A DNA stretch of 64,000 bases from Plasmodiophora brassicae. Lineage: Eukaryota; Endomyxa; Phytomyxea; Plasmodiophorida; Plasmodiophoridae. The notes under the pieces were generated by a model that made no database searches, was not told the origin of the DNA, and worked only from the letters and a program-made list of their open reading frames with translations. Each line of letters begins with the position of its first letter. Position 1 is the first letter of the stretch. Positions 42,981 through 56,894 of the stretch are shown piece by piece. The stretch spans positions 248,001 through 312,000 of the forward strand of contig JASFAU010000011.1 of assembly GCA_039704465.1 (NCBI GenBank), given 5' to 3'. Made by a program: the position numbers and the translations under genes.

Positions 42981-43302
42981 TGACGACGACAGCGACGACG
43001 AGGACGACGACGACAGCCAGGAGGAGACAAAGCGCCCGCTGCGGAAGCTGATGATGCCGACCGCAGTGCCAACGTCGATGCCGAACGGGAACATGTCGGG
43101 GTCGGCCTTGCCGGCGAACAGGACGTCGGCGGCCCAGGGCAGCACCAGGACGGCGGTCGCGCTGCGAATGGGCGACAAGAGGAAGAAGAAGAACCGTGGG
43201 CACTCGTCATCTGGGCACTCGTCGTCCGGGCGTTCTTCGTCAGGGCGGTCGTCTTCCGGGCGTTCCTCCACCGGTTCGTCGTCGTCGTCGTCTTCAAACT
43301 AG
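42385..43302 (+). CDS. Secreted protein with one cysteine module, PTPAP repeat and acidic Ser/Asp block
   Basis: Single exon, 305 residues. Signal peptide MPSNALVALLAILAVALVAG. Lys/Ser/Pro-rich stretch, then a single module CLPGVRMTVRVPVADAV to NGATPGKC matching the third repeat of the upstream neighbour, then a PTPQPTPAP repeat, an Asp/Ser run (about residues 190-215), and a basic region ending in SSSGRSSSGR repeats. The order module-PTPAP is shared with the neighbour, so the two genes are probable paralogues. The acidic and basic blocks suggest mineral or polyanion binding, but that is a guess. Confidence 0.75.
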
Positions 43303-43409
43303 GTGGGCTCCCACGAATAAATCCCGATCGATTTCACAATGCTGTGCTCGGACGACACTGTAACCGTCGTCCCGTTGTGCGATCTTTATAGGACTGTACT
43401 ACTAGCGCC

Positions 43410-43970
43410 ATGCCGGCCGGCCTCGTATGGAGAGATGACGTAGCGGAATCGCAGGCGGCATCGTCGTGGAAGCGCCGCGAGCTCCCCGATGAGAGCATGG
43501 CGCCCGCCAGTGAGGTGCGACGCGACCTGGTAGGCCACCGCGTCGTTCCTCCACCGCCGTTGTCGCACGTGTAATTCGGGATTCCCCAGGAAGGACTGAT
43601 CCGGACCCTGCCCGACCAGCGTGCGATGCTTCGTCACTGGAGCACGATCTCGCCGGATCGTCGCGCGCATATCATATCGCTGGTCGTTCGGGATCTCCAG
43701 GAGGCCAACACGACTGTCTGCTTACAGGTGGGTTCCCCCGTTTGCCGACTCCTGGTTAGTTGCCACTAACGCTTATGCCGCGTGCGCACCTGACAGCACC
43801 ATGTCGACCTGCTCATCGCCCTGTTCGAGACGCTCGACGGCGATGTGCGCAGACGGCTGGAGGCGCACCTCGAGCGCATACGCGAGGCGACGCCGTACAA
43901 AGAGGTCCGACGACAGATCATGGCCATGCAGTTCCGCCTGCGCTGCCGCCATCTGCATCTGGATGGATGA
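43410..43970 (+). CDS. Small helical protein, unknown
   Basis: Exons 43410..43529, 43590..43727, 43797..43970; 143 residues; introns 60 and 69 nt, frames closing. Mostly alpha-helical and charged: LIRTLPDQRAMLRHWSTISP, HIISLVVRDLQEANTTVCL, HHVDLLIALFETLDGDVRRR. No signal, membrane segment or motif. Family not recognised. It lies 180 bp before the ciliary gene CFAP298. Confidence 0.6.
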
Positions 43971-44149
43971 ACAGTAGGAACGACGTGTCGAAAGCGACGT
44001 CACGCGTCACGTGGGGCGACTGGGCGTCCGCAGAGCAAACACGAAAAAAAAGCAGACGGCGAACGTTCAAAGTGGGCCAAAACGTGTTGCGATCGAGAGC
44101 GTCACGGAGTTGCCAGGCAGCGGCGGTCTTGCGCGATAGGTGCCGGACG

Positions 44150-45128
44150 ATGGTTCTCCTGCACGTGAAGCGCGGCGACGATGACGAATTCCTCGTCGAG
44201 TGCAGCTGCGGCGACCCTGGGCAGGACGTCCTGGCGATGATTGTATCGTTGCATAATCGGAGGCGGGTGCTGGCGTTTCTGGCGGACAACGTTGATGCGC
44301 TGGCCGAGTATGGGCCGATGCGTCCCGAGGAGGAGCGAGGGCTCGAGGGGACGGCTGACCCTACAGGCGTCCGGTGTGGTGTCCCTCCACAACCTGGTTA
44401 CGTGCAGACTCTGCAACGCGTTGCCAAGGATGCGCACGCCCTTGTTGATAAGAAGCAGGCGGAGAAGCGTGTCGTTTTGAAACCTGAACACCTCGAAGAA
44501 TGCGAAATGAATATCCGAGGGGCGGTTGCAATCGCGTACCCGATGGGCCTCCCTGAGTGCGATGTCCTCCGTCAGTGGGTCGACGACCGATTGGATTTGT
44601 CAGGTCTGTGGTTGCAAGGACGTTGCTGTACGCCAGGTCTGAACTGATGGCGGCGTTCAGGAACCCTAATGTCCAAGAACATCATGGACCTGGACGAATC
44701 CGCGTTGTGGTTCGCTGGAAAACGTATATCGACGGGTGATCCTCTCGGCAAAGCGATAGGATCAAACGAGAAAACAAAGGTTGTCGTCCGCCTCCAGCGG
44801 CTATCGTCTGGGTATGTTGGCACGATTGCGCTGTAGCGTCAGCGGTTTACGAACATCTGGGCTCGCAGGGCGCCTGTCCGCGAACCTGCTGTGGATAAGG
44901 AGACCCAGAAGGCAATGATGGCGTACTACCACAAGAAACAGGAGGAGCAGAAAGTAAGGCCGTCGTCCGGATTCTGCTGATTGGTTCCGTTCCGTAATTG
45001 CATGACTTCTGCAGCGCTTGGAAGAAGATAACCAGGACTCCTATCTGAACTCGGACTGGGCGAATCCGAAGCAGTATAAGCAGCACTTCCAAGGATTATC
45101 ACCGGGCAACATCAAGTGGCGCCCGTAA
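44150..45128 (+). CDS. CFAP298: Cilia- and flagella-associated protein CFAP298 (C21orf59/Kurly)
   Basis: Exons 44150..44603, 44661..44805, 44869..44953, 45015..45128; 265 residues; introns 57, 63 and 61 nt. Nearly the entire family profile is visible: MVLLHVKRGDDDEFL, LAEYGPM, KDAHALVDKKQ, IRGAVAIAYPMGLP, DLSGTLMSKNIMDLDESALW, GSNEKTKVVVRLQ, PVREPAVDKETQKAMMAYYH and the C-terminal QDSYLNSDWANPKQYKQHF ending IKWRP. The protein is needed for assembly of outer dynein arms in cilia. It is slightly shorter than the human protein (290). Its presence implies a ciliated life stage. Confidence 0.95.
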
Positions 45129-45617
45129 TTGTACAAATATATGTCAGCTGGCAGTAAGTTAATAAACAGCCGTGTTCTGGGATGCCAACGCGTGCGCAAG
45201 GAGCCTATCGGAAACATTGTATTCGGTTGATAAGTCGGGTTCGATGCAACCCGCTGATTTCGACATCGATTGTGTTGTCAGCGTCGCTGATTCGAACACT
45301 CTGTTCTATAATGTCGACCGATGGGTGGTCGAAGGACATGAACGGCTTATCAGTGCCGTCGTTGACGATTACGTGGACACCGACACTGGTGCAAACGATG
45401 AGAGCACGATCTGAGAGCTGGGAGGAGCCTGCAGAGGTTCAGGGTCGCAAAGCGGAGTGACATTACCCGTACAACGTACCTTGCACAACTGGACCACACA
45501 GGAAATGCTCACAGTATTTCTCGCCAACCCTATTGCACATGATACGAAGCCGAATGTACGATATGCAGTCTAAAGTCGACTGGGAGTAGACAGTGAATGG
45601 GCAGAAAGGATCCAACG
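45129..45617. other. Convergent intergenic region
   Basis: Between CFAP298 and the VPS13 3' end. A plus-strand open frame at 45172-45414 has no motif. May hold a last VPS13 exon (see that entry). Confidence 0.4.
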
Positions 45618-48600
45618 TTATCCAGCGCTTACCCCAGATGAATCGTCGTCCAGCGGAGAACGGACGTCAGGCATGACGTACGAAAGGCCTGCAGAGCTGG
45701 CCAAGCCTCTACTTGTGTGAGACACCAGCTGCAGGGCACCGGACATAGGCTAAGTCGCAGTCAGCAGGCTGAGTCAGGTAGATACGCTGTGTTCCACACG
45801 ATGAACTGTGAACCTTTGTGACGACACCCGCCATCCCGATACCGCAACCTTTAACAAACCCCCAGGATCCCTGCTGAGCCGCTCCGCGAATCGGCGCGGT
45901 AACAACGCCCGTAATGCCCAGGAAAACACCATTGACCAACTGAGTCACACCGGTCGCAAATGAACGCCCGCCAAATCTCCTTGGCGTCGAATTCAATTGG
46001 TACTGATCCTGACTCAAACGATCCATGTTGCCGGCCAGACTGTGTGTGAATCCAGAAACAGACATGAGCGTTCCTTCGCTGATGTGTTGGATCAACGAAC
46101 CGACGCCCTGCATGGCGGCCCAAGCGAACGCTCGCGGTCCTTCAAGGCATGGTGAGCACCACGTTGAACATGCATGCTCGTGACTACCAACCTTGAGTAA
46201 GTGCCCTTGTGGGCAACGTCACGAGGTCGTGAATGCCTTTGCTAATGCTGGAGACCACTTGCGTCGGATTTCCAATAAGATCCAAAGAGCCCAGCAGCAT
46301 TGGCGATCGAATAATTGTGTCCTAAGAACATGACCAATCAAGGAAACTGAGGCATGCCAAGGTAAGATACCGTACCGCGAGATAGCATGCCGATAGCTCC
46401 TTGATTAGCCTTTCCTGTGAACTTAGCACAGATCGAAGAACTATGGGCGCAAAGTGCAGAGGGGTTTGGTTCGTGTCCAAATACGTACGCGAACTAGAAA
46501 ACGAGAGACTGATGTGGACCGGAGATATGTCGAGAATGTGGGCAAAGAATCGAGGCTGGCGACAAGCATTAGTGTACAGACTAAACGCACAGAGGTAACG
46601 GGTTGCCTACCGAAGTGATCTTGCTCAGAAGCGCAAGAAACTCAGGATTGCCACGCCAGTCAGGCGAATCAGGTGATGCCTACATGAAGCGCGTTACGGC
46701 CACAAGCGTACATGAAACGCGCTCTCCAACCGTGGTAGAGTCGGCGCCTTTTCGGAAAACGTCCTCGATGAATCGTGTCCCGTACGCCATTGCGGATGTC
46801 ACAAACGCGTCTTCGAGGTTCAAGTGCATGCTCGAAAGCGATAACGACAGACTCTTCACACAGAGTCAGAATCATCATATTACGTTGAGTAAACCGACAA
46901 GTTACTCGTAGGTCCGGTTTGGAAAGCACCATGTGAAGAGGAGACGCCAGAAGCGACAGATCAGACCCGTCGAAACGGATGAAAGGTGACCAGCTGCAGA
47001 CAACAGATAGAGCACATCTCGCATCGCCCTTGACGCTATGGGCGATGACGGGGTACTCATGGGATCGCAGGTGGTCAACCTGGAAAGACTCGGCTCGTAG
47101 TCGCAAGTTCCTGCCAGGCGAGATTGCACCTTCCTCCAAGTACGACATTGACCGGAATAAGAGCAGGCTCGACTACGATAGCATGTTAGGATCTCGGCGT
47201 ATTTCTTACAAGCCCAAGTTGAACCCACCTGCGGCGTGTCGTGTGCCACGTCTACGCCAAGGCCGTCTATTGATACGCGAAAGACCGTATCGTTCCAATC
47301 GCGAAAGTTGAACTGAATAGTTGGAATTGAAACTGAAAGGAAAGCGCAAGGGATCTTCCGTCCGAACGAAACGCGCTCAAGTTGACCAGGTGGGGCCACG
47401 ACAGCAATCGTAGTCCCGAACCGTTCAAACACATCGACCTGTATCATGTTAGGTGTCTCGATAGCACAACCTGCAGCACATAGGAAGCTTACCTGCAGTG
47501 TGCGTTCCTCATCGCTGCCAATCCTTCGCTTGTGATCAAAGGAGTCGATCATGTGTGGCTCAGGATCATGAAGATTCGACACCAGGTGAACAAGACGAGT
47601 CGTTCCAGGAAGAAGGGGAATGGCATTTTCTGCAGATATCCACTGGCTGCCTGGTGTACGAAGATGTAGGTAACAGGGATACATGCCGTTCCATTCTCCA
47701 CTGTTGAAGATGCGTTCCTCGGGATCGGTGTTTAGGTTGCTTCGATCGCGAGGGCCGCAGAACTGTGAAGACAATCCAGGTGACACTTCCAGAGGCATGA
47801 CCGTGGGACTCTGAGGCGAAAGAGGGTCGTCCCGGCATGCATCAGGCAAGGCACGATAAGTTATGCGACTAGACGTCGCATTCACGATTGTGTAAGGTAC
47901 TTGCTCGTCTCTGCACGATTATGTCATTTCAGATAGTATGGGAGTAGTTCTACGTACCGAAAAATGATGAGGTGGGAAACTGAATCATGAGCAATGATAA
48001 AGTACGACAGCAGTTGATCGTAACCAAAGACTCGATTGCGGACGCGCAAATGATGACGCCGTCCACCGCCTAGGACAGCACAGTGAGTACATCGCAGACG
48101 GGCATGTCTTGTGGGCAACCTTGGCTGAGAAGAATTTCTTGCGACCATCCCCATTCGTCACCAGTGTCTTCAGCAACTCGATATGTCGGTAAGGATATTC
48201 GCAGTTTCGACAGATCTTCAACTCCAAGACCCTTCTCGAAGTCAACCCCACGGTGGATCACGTCAATCGGGGGAGATGAAAGAGGCCAAGAAGAGAGCGG
48301 GCGATGATCTTCATTCTCTACAGCAATAACAATAGTGTGAACCGTTACCCGAACTGGAATGCGTGTGGAACATACCAAGTTGCTTTACCGGCATTTGCTC
48401 TCCCTGTTGAAAGCGAATGGGAAATGGACACCGGTTATGGACAACGTACCTGGGCTGAATGGTAATGCGACAGTGGGAGCACTCATCGAATGTATCGCCA
48501 CGTGTTCTGGAAGTTTCCCAGACGATAGTTAACGACAGTCGCGTAACCGAAAGAGCAACAGCACTGCACAGGTCAATAGGAAATTCTCCAGATCTGACGG

Positions 48601-51600
48601 GATGAATTAGAACAACACCCCGAACATATTGTTTCTTAGAACTGACCTTCGACAGTGAAGCGACGGCGAAACAACAAAGGCAGACAAATCTGCAAGTGAA
48701 AAGCGACGAGTCGAAGCGTCCGACCAAAACAGTGGAACACAGGAATCGTGTGGGAGCTCAAGGGAATCTGATTCGACAGGCTTAACGGCAAGACTTCGTT
48801 GATGACGGTCCCGGTCGCCGCCTGTGAGCATAACAAGCGGCGACAATGTTGTGTTAAGAATGGAGGCAGGGGGGCTAACGGACACGACAACGGATCCAGT
48901 CGATTGACGCTGGAGTTCTACAATGACCGATCCTTCACCCGTGTCTGCCTGAAAGCGGACGCATTCAGAATACGGAATGCGCTGATAAGACAGCACAGTC
49001 GAGGCAATGTGTTTCCCTATCAGAATACGAAGACCTAAATCATGTTGGGGGTCGAAGTGGAATGCCGCCACCGAATCTCCAGGTTGTATGGTTCGCCAGT
49101 GGTCTTCGGTTGAAAACGCAACTGATATCTCACATAACGCGAGGTTTGTTAGAGTGTACGCTGGGTGAATATCGATGCTGCTGTAGTCATCCGAACAGAC
49201 CCACACGAACATTTTCGACTTCGAATCAAGCGATTCGATAACGCAGACTGAACACAGACTGTAAACGCGGTCGTCGTCACCATCATGATCGGGCGAAATG
49301 TCGACGGATGCCCAAGACCAAGAGCACGAAGCAACATCAGGTTGGATTTCCAGGCAACATGCAACACCGGCGCCCACCTTAGTGCGACGAGGTACGGGGC
49401 ACTGCACAGCAGGAGCAGCAAGTGTTTCTGCGCTTCCAATCCGTAGCCGGAGGCTAAAAGGCAAATGATTCCTGACCCGTACAGGAGACATGATACGTAT
49501 CGAAGTGACACGGCACGACTCGCTGACGCAAAGCAGAAGTTCAACAGTTTCTTGGCCATTGCGAAGCGATATCAGAAGCGGGTCCGGGCTGGGTACAACT
49601 GTGACAGGCGTCGACCAGAACGATGAATCCAGGAAAGAGATGCGAAGCTGCTGATGGAACAGAGAAGGCCAAGAGAAGGAACGAGCAATGCCATCAAATG
49701 GCAAAGGAAATACCAGCAGCGAACCTTCCTGACGATACTGGAGATCGGTGCCAGATTCGTTCCGAATCAGAATCCGGTTGCACTGGTGCGGCCGACTAGT
49801 CTCGCCGGCCAGTTCAGTGCTCGCAGGTTCCCGTACCGGTATCGAGGTGGTAGCATTAACCAGTGAGAACTGCTCCGCAATGTGCGACAACGTGTCCACG
49901 ATTAGACTGTTGATGTTGACCACCAACGGCGTATCAAACCGTAGCGAGACTGCACGATCCGCATGGCGGAACTCGTACATCATTGCTGACAGCGGTGATT
50001 TTCTGTCTGCACAATGGGATTGCACGGTACAGCCAACTGAGGTCATTCCAAATGGGCCCACTAGGCGCACCAAGCGCAGGTCACTGTAATCGCACACGCA
50101 AATACTTACGTCGCGGCTCGTGATGGAGAATTCAGGACCAAACATATTCGCAGCGCGGTAATGTAAACCCGTGTGCCCCACTTGAACAAGAGCCAGATCG
50201 GTATCGACACTTGACTCGTTGACAGACGCTAGCGCGACATTTACACCGGCGATTGTACAAGATAAAGTCGCTAACCAGTCCATTAGTACAGTGTGACACT
50301 TTATACGAAGGTGCCTACTTTGAATGAAAAGATCGCTGCGCGAATCGATCCTAAGTAGATGAGCAACTTCTTCTGCGTCGTAATTGGGATCGGCGAAAGT
50401 GATTCGCCACTCATCAGCTCCAGCTACCGTCTCCGGCATGTTATGGCACAAAGAACGACCAAAATCGGCGACAAATTCATCCACCGAACGAAAGACACGC
50501 CCTGTATCATCAAACGCAGATACAGACAGAGTCAACTGGCCACCTGCTGCGATGACATTCCCAGAGTGGACAGATATGGTTGTCACAGCGCGAGGCGCGA
50601 CGTACCGCCATGCGATATTCAGCGGTGACAGTATAACTTCACCAGGACGTGGACGCCGGCAGTTATCGGTCCTGTGCGGTAGCTTAACGACAGCATCATA
50701 AAGATTGGAAAACGGACCATTCCATACGCCGTCAGCACGACTACCTGCAGTGAACGCAGGTCGTCTTGAGAGAACAGTCCAGTCGCTGCAGTGTCGCTGC
50801 GGGTACGTGGAGTTATTGCAGTTACTGATGAGTTTCGACGTACACGAGGTGGGGCTCTCGGCGCCGGAGTAGATGTCGAAGGCTTGTTGGCAATGCAGTG
50901 CACGAAATCACGGAGAACTGTCTGAAGCTGGTGCGGGTAGAATCGCGTAAGAAGAGCGCCCAGATCAAGCGCGACATGTGAACGCTGATGGAAATGATAT
51001 ACATCTGAACAGTCCAAAGGCTCAAAGACGGTGTTCCGGAAATCGGCACGAAAGACGATGCTTTCAAGCAGTGATTCTCCGCTGCCGAATAAAACTTCGA
51101 CTTTCGCAGTGGCCGTCAGCGTTGACGTGTGTAACGCGAAACTTCGAAATGACTCAGATGACGTGGGTGCTCTGAAGGCAAAGAAATCCTTTACCATCAG
51201 AGAAATACGGGAATCACCATTGACGAGATGGAACTCAATGTCGGGTACAAGAACGCGCTGAGACGCCGATCTAGACAGACTGATATGGGCCCTTGACTTT
51301 CCTTGTGGACGTTGACGAGCGGACAAGGTGGACTTGGGACTCAAGAGTTTCATAGCAAACACAACTGCATCGATAGGAATCGTTACATGCAGAGGAGCAA
51401 ACTCGATGTACGACCAGTTTCGGGAACAGGACAAGACGGCAGATTCCGAATCAGATGGACTCCAACGCATTAATTGTACGTTTCGGAAGCAGGCCTCGAT
51501 ATTACCGACAGTTGCGGTTTGGTCCTTGATGACGGTATTGGATATCGATACACTCAGTGTGTCTTCGATATTGGCAACGATCGCTGGCAGTTCTAGGTCG

Positions 51601-54600
51601 AAGTTCCAACTTGACGACGTAGCATGTGGCAGATTTGGCTCCGCTGACGATGGCGACGATGATGATGTTGACGGCATCTTCGAGCTAACTTGGCTGACCA
51701 GTGACAGCAGATTTTCTGTTACTCGTAAACTAGTGCAATCTAACGTCAGCCCAATAACAAACCATGAATCCCATTCACTGACGAAAGAGGCGGCACTTGA
51801 CATTTGATCCGCGTGCCGGTTCGCTCCACTTGCAAGTCAACAGCGGATGAAATTGCCTCGCTACACGACGCTGGAAGTGTCGTCATCTCGGAGACAAAAC
51901 AATGTAGTCGACGAATAGAAACATTCTCCCTGATCTTGAAAGACGCACCAACGCTTCGGGTGAAATCAATATCATCAAACATGACGCAAATAGATGCAGA
52001 GGGTCCAGCAATCACCCCCGCTTGCACGGCTCCAATTTGACAGTTGATACAGATACTAGAGGGTGCTTGAGCGGACGAATGCCCTCCAGCTGAACCATTT
52101 GCGTTTGACAGGAGGTCGCCATTCTTGACAGTCGCTAGCTCGAGGACAGCGAAAGCCGACAAAAGTGCATCAATGTTAATCAGGGCACTGATTGGCCGGA
52201 TGGAAACACTGCACAAGGCATCGCCACCGTCACGACGTTCCATCGTCAAAGATCCCCCATCGGAGGTCATCATTTGGTGGTGTCGATGAGCGCACCAGTA
52301 CGCAATTAAGACATCGTCAACGTCAGCTTCAAGTCTAGTGCAGACAGGAGCCCCTGGCCCGCAATGGACAGACCCACTGACCTTCAAACCATGTACATCA
52401 ACACGAACAGAATCAACTGGCGTCCGCCCCGTTCGAGATGCAGAGAAGGAAGACGTCTCATGCGTATGTAGTTCGATCGTCTGCAATGTTAACGCGACAG
52501 AAACGATGGAACGAGCGTCAGAAATGTGTGCAGGGTGTACAACTGCATCATATTTGCGCGGAAGGTGCTTGTGATCACCAGAACGTGCACTGGGCAGTAT
52601 CGCCGCAGTAGCAAGCTTAATCGCACTAGCCTGTTTCTCATCAAGGCTGACTTTGACGGGCGTATCAATCGCAACATTGATTTGGGACAGACCAGTAACA
52701 GAACACCGAATTCCAACGGGTTCGAGAATAAAGGAACGAGAGTTTGCAATAGTCCTCCAAAGAGCAGGGCCAACAGTATTCGGGATCGTGAAAACAGATA
52801 TATCGTCTAACATGATGGACGAGACATCTGACTTAGTTATGCGTACTGAAGGAAGCTGAATACAAAGCGTTGAACAGTTTCGATACCCAAACAGCGACGC
52901 TCGACGAGAAATGTGGTAGGCATCGCTTAGAGGAATGATAAAAGTCACAGGGGCAATATCAACGTCTAGATGATGAATTGCTGACATGACTTCAGTTACG
53001 AATGAAGGGGAAGTCGGCGAAGAGCCAGTAGCGTCACCAGTCGAGCCTGGGACGACTTGCCGATACACCGTTGCGAACGCCAACACGTCCAAGAAAAAGG
53101 AGTCAATAACGACTGACATTGGGATGCTCTTCACGCTCGTTGCGTTTCGACCGCTAAACCGTAGATCGACAGCCGGCGCAGCGTCACTGGTTGCTGGATG
53201 CGGGAATAGCACCAATCTCGTCTGATTCCTTCGATTTACGCTTGCGGAAAGAGTCCTTAGCGTACAGGATTTCGACGCGTGCACAACAAGTCCACCAAGC
53301 TGGAAATGAAGAACAGCATGAGAGAGTAGAACCGATTGTGGGAGTAAAGAGCGACGAGGTCTAAGAGCGGCGACCTGCAGTCGTATGTTCGACGACAGAG
53401 ACAGTGAATCCCAAGCGCCTACACAGCAGTATCAACATTGAGCCCAAATCAATGAAATTGTCACTTCTTACAGCAAACTGCCATTGACAGAAGCACTATG
53501 AAATGAAAGTGCCGAAATGAGACGGACATCTCGGCCGATTCCACAGTAAATCCAGCATTCTGGAAACTGGCATCAGTCATAGAAAAGAGCAAGCCGTCTA
53601 TGGAGCGTGATCCGCGCCACCGTCTGTACTCCAGCGAGACGTCGTGAGCCTGAGTGTAGCATTTCCTGAACGATACCCTTTTGCCCGACGTAGGGTCGTT
53701 AGTAAACAGCACGCTGAACATCTGAAACAGAGTCAGACGATGCTTACAGACGTTGATATTTGTACAACCTGAAACGATAAAGTATTTGCAGCAGGTAAGA
53801 ACAGTTCCTCGTGTTTCCAGTCGCCCACGTCATCGACGTGTAGGGAAAGAGAAAGGCGTCTTATGTCGACACTGACGTTAACATGAGCAGAGGTTGCCTG
53901 ATTTTCCTCGAGAAGGTGGTCATTATCGGTGTCAAGACGACGTGACTTTTGTAGAGTGACGAATGGCACCAAGTTCTGGATAAAGTCTGTGTCTGCGTTG
54001 CTCTTCAAAGGCACCATTGCACCAATGGAGGAGCATCGTAATGCGACAGTGTCAGGCTTATGCGGCCTTCTCTGAAACAGGAGCGAGAATGTTGGACGAG
54101 GCGTTTCCTGGTTTGAATGCATCTGGGCAAGCGTGCGAAACGGAACGCCGGCGTCGATACTAACATCCTGTTCATCTGATGCGCCGATAAACGGCATAAC
54201 TTCGCAAACATCGACTTCTTCAGCGATAAGAAAAAGAGGCAGCGCCGTCATTTGGTTGATGACTGCAAACGAAGAGAATGTCAAGAAGGAGGATACGTTC
54301 CGCACATCGTTGTTTTCGCCTATGCTGACGTGGGCTGAGATGCTCCTGCCTGTTACGGATGCGAATGCTGCGTTCGAAACGGGCGAAGACAGAAAAGAAG
54401 AACGGGGTTTTGATGGCGACACGTTCAGTGGAGGACGATGCGTCTTCGAGAGGGTGATCGTGAGCGAACGGATGTCACATGAGGCAACGGCGCCTTTGGT
54501 CGGAGCTAAATGACCTGATTCTAACACTGAGTGCACGCCGAATTCAAATGACATCAATACAGACCAATGTCGATTGCTGATTCAATGTCCGAAGGAGGCA

Positions 54601-55861
54601 CTGCCAGGAGGTCCCATGCCCAGTTCCCCCAGCTCACTTTACGCTGTTTCATGGCTTCCGCCGGCTTGGCATCGAAGTTGATGTGCACAACTTCCGCAGA
54701 TGAACCTATGTCGGAGGGCAACATGAGAGTGTCAAGTGGAGTGGCGGTCTCGTGGGCAGCGCCAGAGGCAGCCAACGGTGCCAACGAGATTAGCATGCGC
54801 AACTTATCCGGGCTTAGGCAAATCTCGACAGCTGAATCAACCAAGAACGATACCAGCAAACGCGGCCCACACGGTTCGCTTGGTATTGCCAGTGAATTGG
54901 ATTTAATCCATCGAACGCTGGGAGACTGATACGTACGGATACGGAGAACCGCATCTATCAGTTGAGTAAGTACCACTCAAGATAGACATATGGAAGAACG
55001 AACCGAAGTCTCTGATCACGTAGTCGTCGAGAAGATGTTCGGTAATTTCGCTCTTCCCTTCGACGATGCCAATGGACAAATGCTCAACTTCGAGCAGGGC
55101 ATGAATCATTCGCCATGGCCCGCTCGGCTCGATATAAGACGGAACCCAATTCTCATCAGCAGGTTTAAGGGTAACCGCTTCCAAGATTACGAAACCTTGG
55201 CAGCTGGCACCAGTCAACCGCAACGAAATGTCGCTAATCTCAACCCGAGCATTTGCAATGATTTTTCCTACCAAGTTCACAAGCCAATAAGCACCTGCTG
55301 ATGCACACAGGTCATTCTTCCAAACCAATCAATGCTTTGGTCCATCCGTCTTCCTGTTCTGCTTCATTTGAGGTCGTATCCTCACTGTCGATTTGAGGTT
55401 TTGATTCAGGTGGTGACGATGGCGCATTGTGACCGTTGTCCTCAGGCGGCCTGGTGAGCGAATCATCAAGCGTTGCTGCACACTCAACTCCATTGAGAGT
55501 AATGCGGACACTCGAGGTCGTTAACGATATCCAAGGGACGTGGATTCTCAGTCTGCAGAAGAACCATAAGCGCTCAACGAGATTACTCGAGTACAGAAGA
55601 ACCTACTCAGCAACCACCGCTTTATCGATTCGATAACCACGATAACCAACAAGAGATTGCAGAACGTCCAGTCGCAGTTCAACGGCTTTGAGAACGACAT
55701 CACCGCCTGGGAAGAGAGAGAGAGTCATGATTCAAACGAGTATGGACTGGCAGATACGTACTCCACAGCGAGAGATTCAGGTCCGTATCGATGTTCACGA
55801 GATAGTTCTGGGCGTACCGCAGGATAACCTGAGATATCGTACGCTGGAGACCGCCCAGCAT
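45618..55861 (-). CDS. VPS13: VPS13-family lipid-transfer protein (multi-exon, about 10 kb)
   Basis: Starts at ATG 55861: MLGGLQRTISQVILRYAQNY, then LSLWSGDVVLKAVELRLDVL and LRIHVPWISL, the conserved chorein N-terminus; the first intron is 55707-55761. Long open exons follow at about 54554-54976, 53733-54557, 51746-53284, 50619-51803 and 48607-50586, joined by small exons not fully resolved. SWGNWAWDLL and the LLIRNESG-type region match the VPS13 middle (VAB/SHR-BD) domain. The C-terminus is clear: FAWAAMQGVGSLIQHISEGT, MSVSGFTHSLAGNMDRLS, ITGVVTAPIRGAAQQGSWGF, then after a 64-nt intron KPMSGALQLVSHTSRGLASS. It bridges organelle contacts and moves lipids in bulk. A strong GTAAGC before the stop at 45618 leaves room for one more 3' exon. 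The gene is visibly more AT-rich than its neighbours. Confidence 0.85.
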
Positions 55862-56894
55862 CGCGAGATTGCGCCGACTGCCTCAGACGTCACCCTTCAC
55901 GACTGAAGCATTGCAATCATGACTGGTGTTCTCGGCCAAAACAAAAAATAGTCCAGTCCCTCGGCCCTACATGAGAAAAAACGCTCGCGCGGTGATGCCG
56001 ATGTTTGAAATGTGAATCAGTATTCCGTATGGTAATCACTATTCACTGCCTTCAATACCTCGAGCCCCTTTCTCTACGTTCAAGGAATGATTAACGTGAT
56101 TGGTTAAATTTTATATATTGAGCGACCAGAAGGATCCGTATGCTCGGAGCAGGATGTCCAGGACCTCTCGCCTGAGGTGCTTGTTGCGACAAATTGGCTT
56201 CGTAAGCGCCGTTCGCTGTGAAGGGCGCAGGCACGGTTGCAGTCGGCGATAATGATGCCAAGTACGCGTTCGATCTTTCCGCAGCTTCCAGCCTGGGCCC
56301 TGCCTACCAGGGTTACAACATTGCTGCTCATGCTTAGTTAGCGTTGAAGAATATGGATGTGGCCCGCCATCTACTCGACGACCGTCGACGCGTTCCAACT
56401 CGAGTCCCGCCCACCTGCAGAACCAAATCCAGATTTAGAAATGACTATATTTAGAAAGTTTAAAAATAGTCATTTAGTGACTTTCGCTAGCCATAATAAC
56501 CCTTTCTCGGAGGTGTGGCATTTACTACAATCACAGCGAACGTCAAGCCACTTATCTGTGTAGGTTCCATCGTCTGATTCAGTCAAAATAAGGCATATAT
56601 ATCAGATCCAGAAGCTACGTTGGAGGAAATCAGGCGTGTAGAACAGATGTGCCGACATCTTTGTGGCCTCACGCGCCAGCAAACGATGCTTCCGACCGTT
56701 CAACAAGGCGCGCGTCGTTGAAGTTTTGCGGAGCATATCTATAAATAGTTTGCTCCAAATCGTGATGCCCGGCCCATTGTGCCATCTGACGACTGGTGGG
56801 AGGAATACAACGATGACACACTAATGAAGAGCACACGTCGAAGAAAATAAACTGGTTCTCAATTACAGGATTAAGCCGAAAGTCGGCGACGTTG
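55862..56894. other. AT-rich intergenic region
   Basis: A 75-codon ATG-led minus frame (56104-56331, MSSNVVTLVGRAQ...) has no recognised motif. A 10-bp inverted repeat (AAATGACTAT...ATAGTCATTT) lies near 56437-56475. Nothing else supported. Confidence 0.4.

Noticed and set aside
45172..45414. 80-codon plus-strand open frame after CFAP298
   Set aside because: No ATG-supported family motif, and it overlaps the likely 3' region of VPS13 on the other strand.
56104..56398. Minus-strand frames of 75-95 codons
   Set aside because: The longer one has no ATG; the shorter has no motif and AT-rich context. Possible but unsupported.
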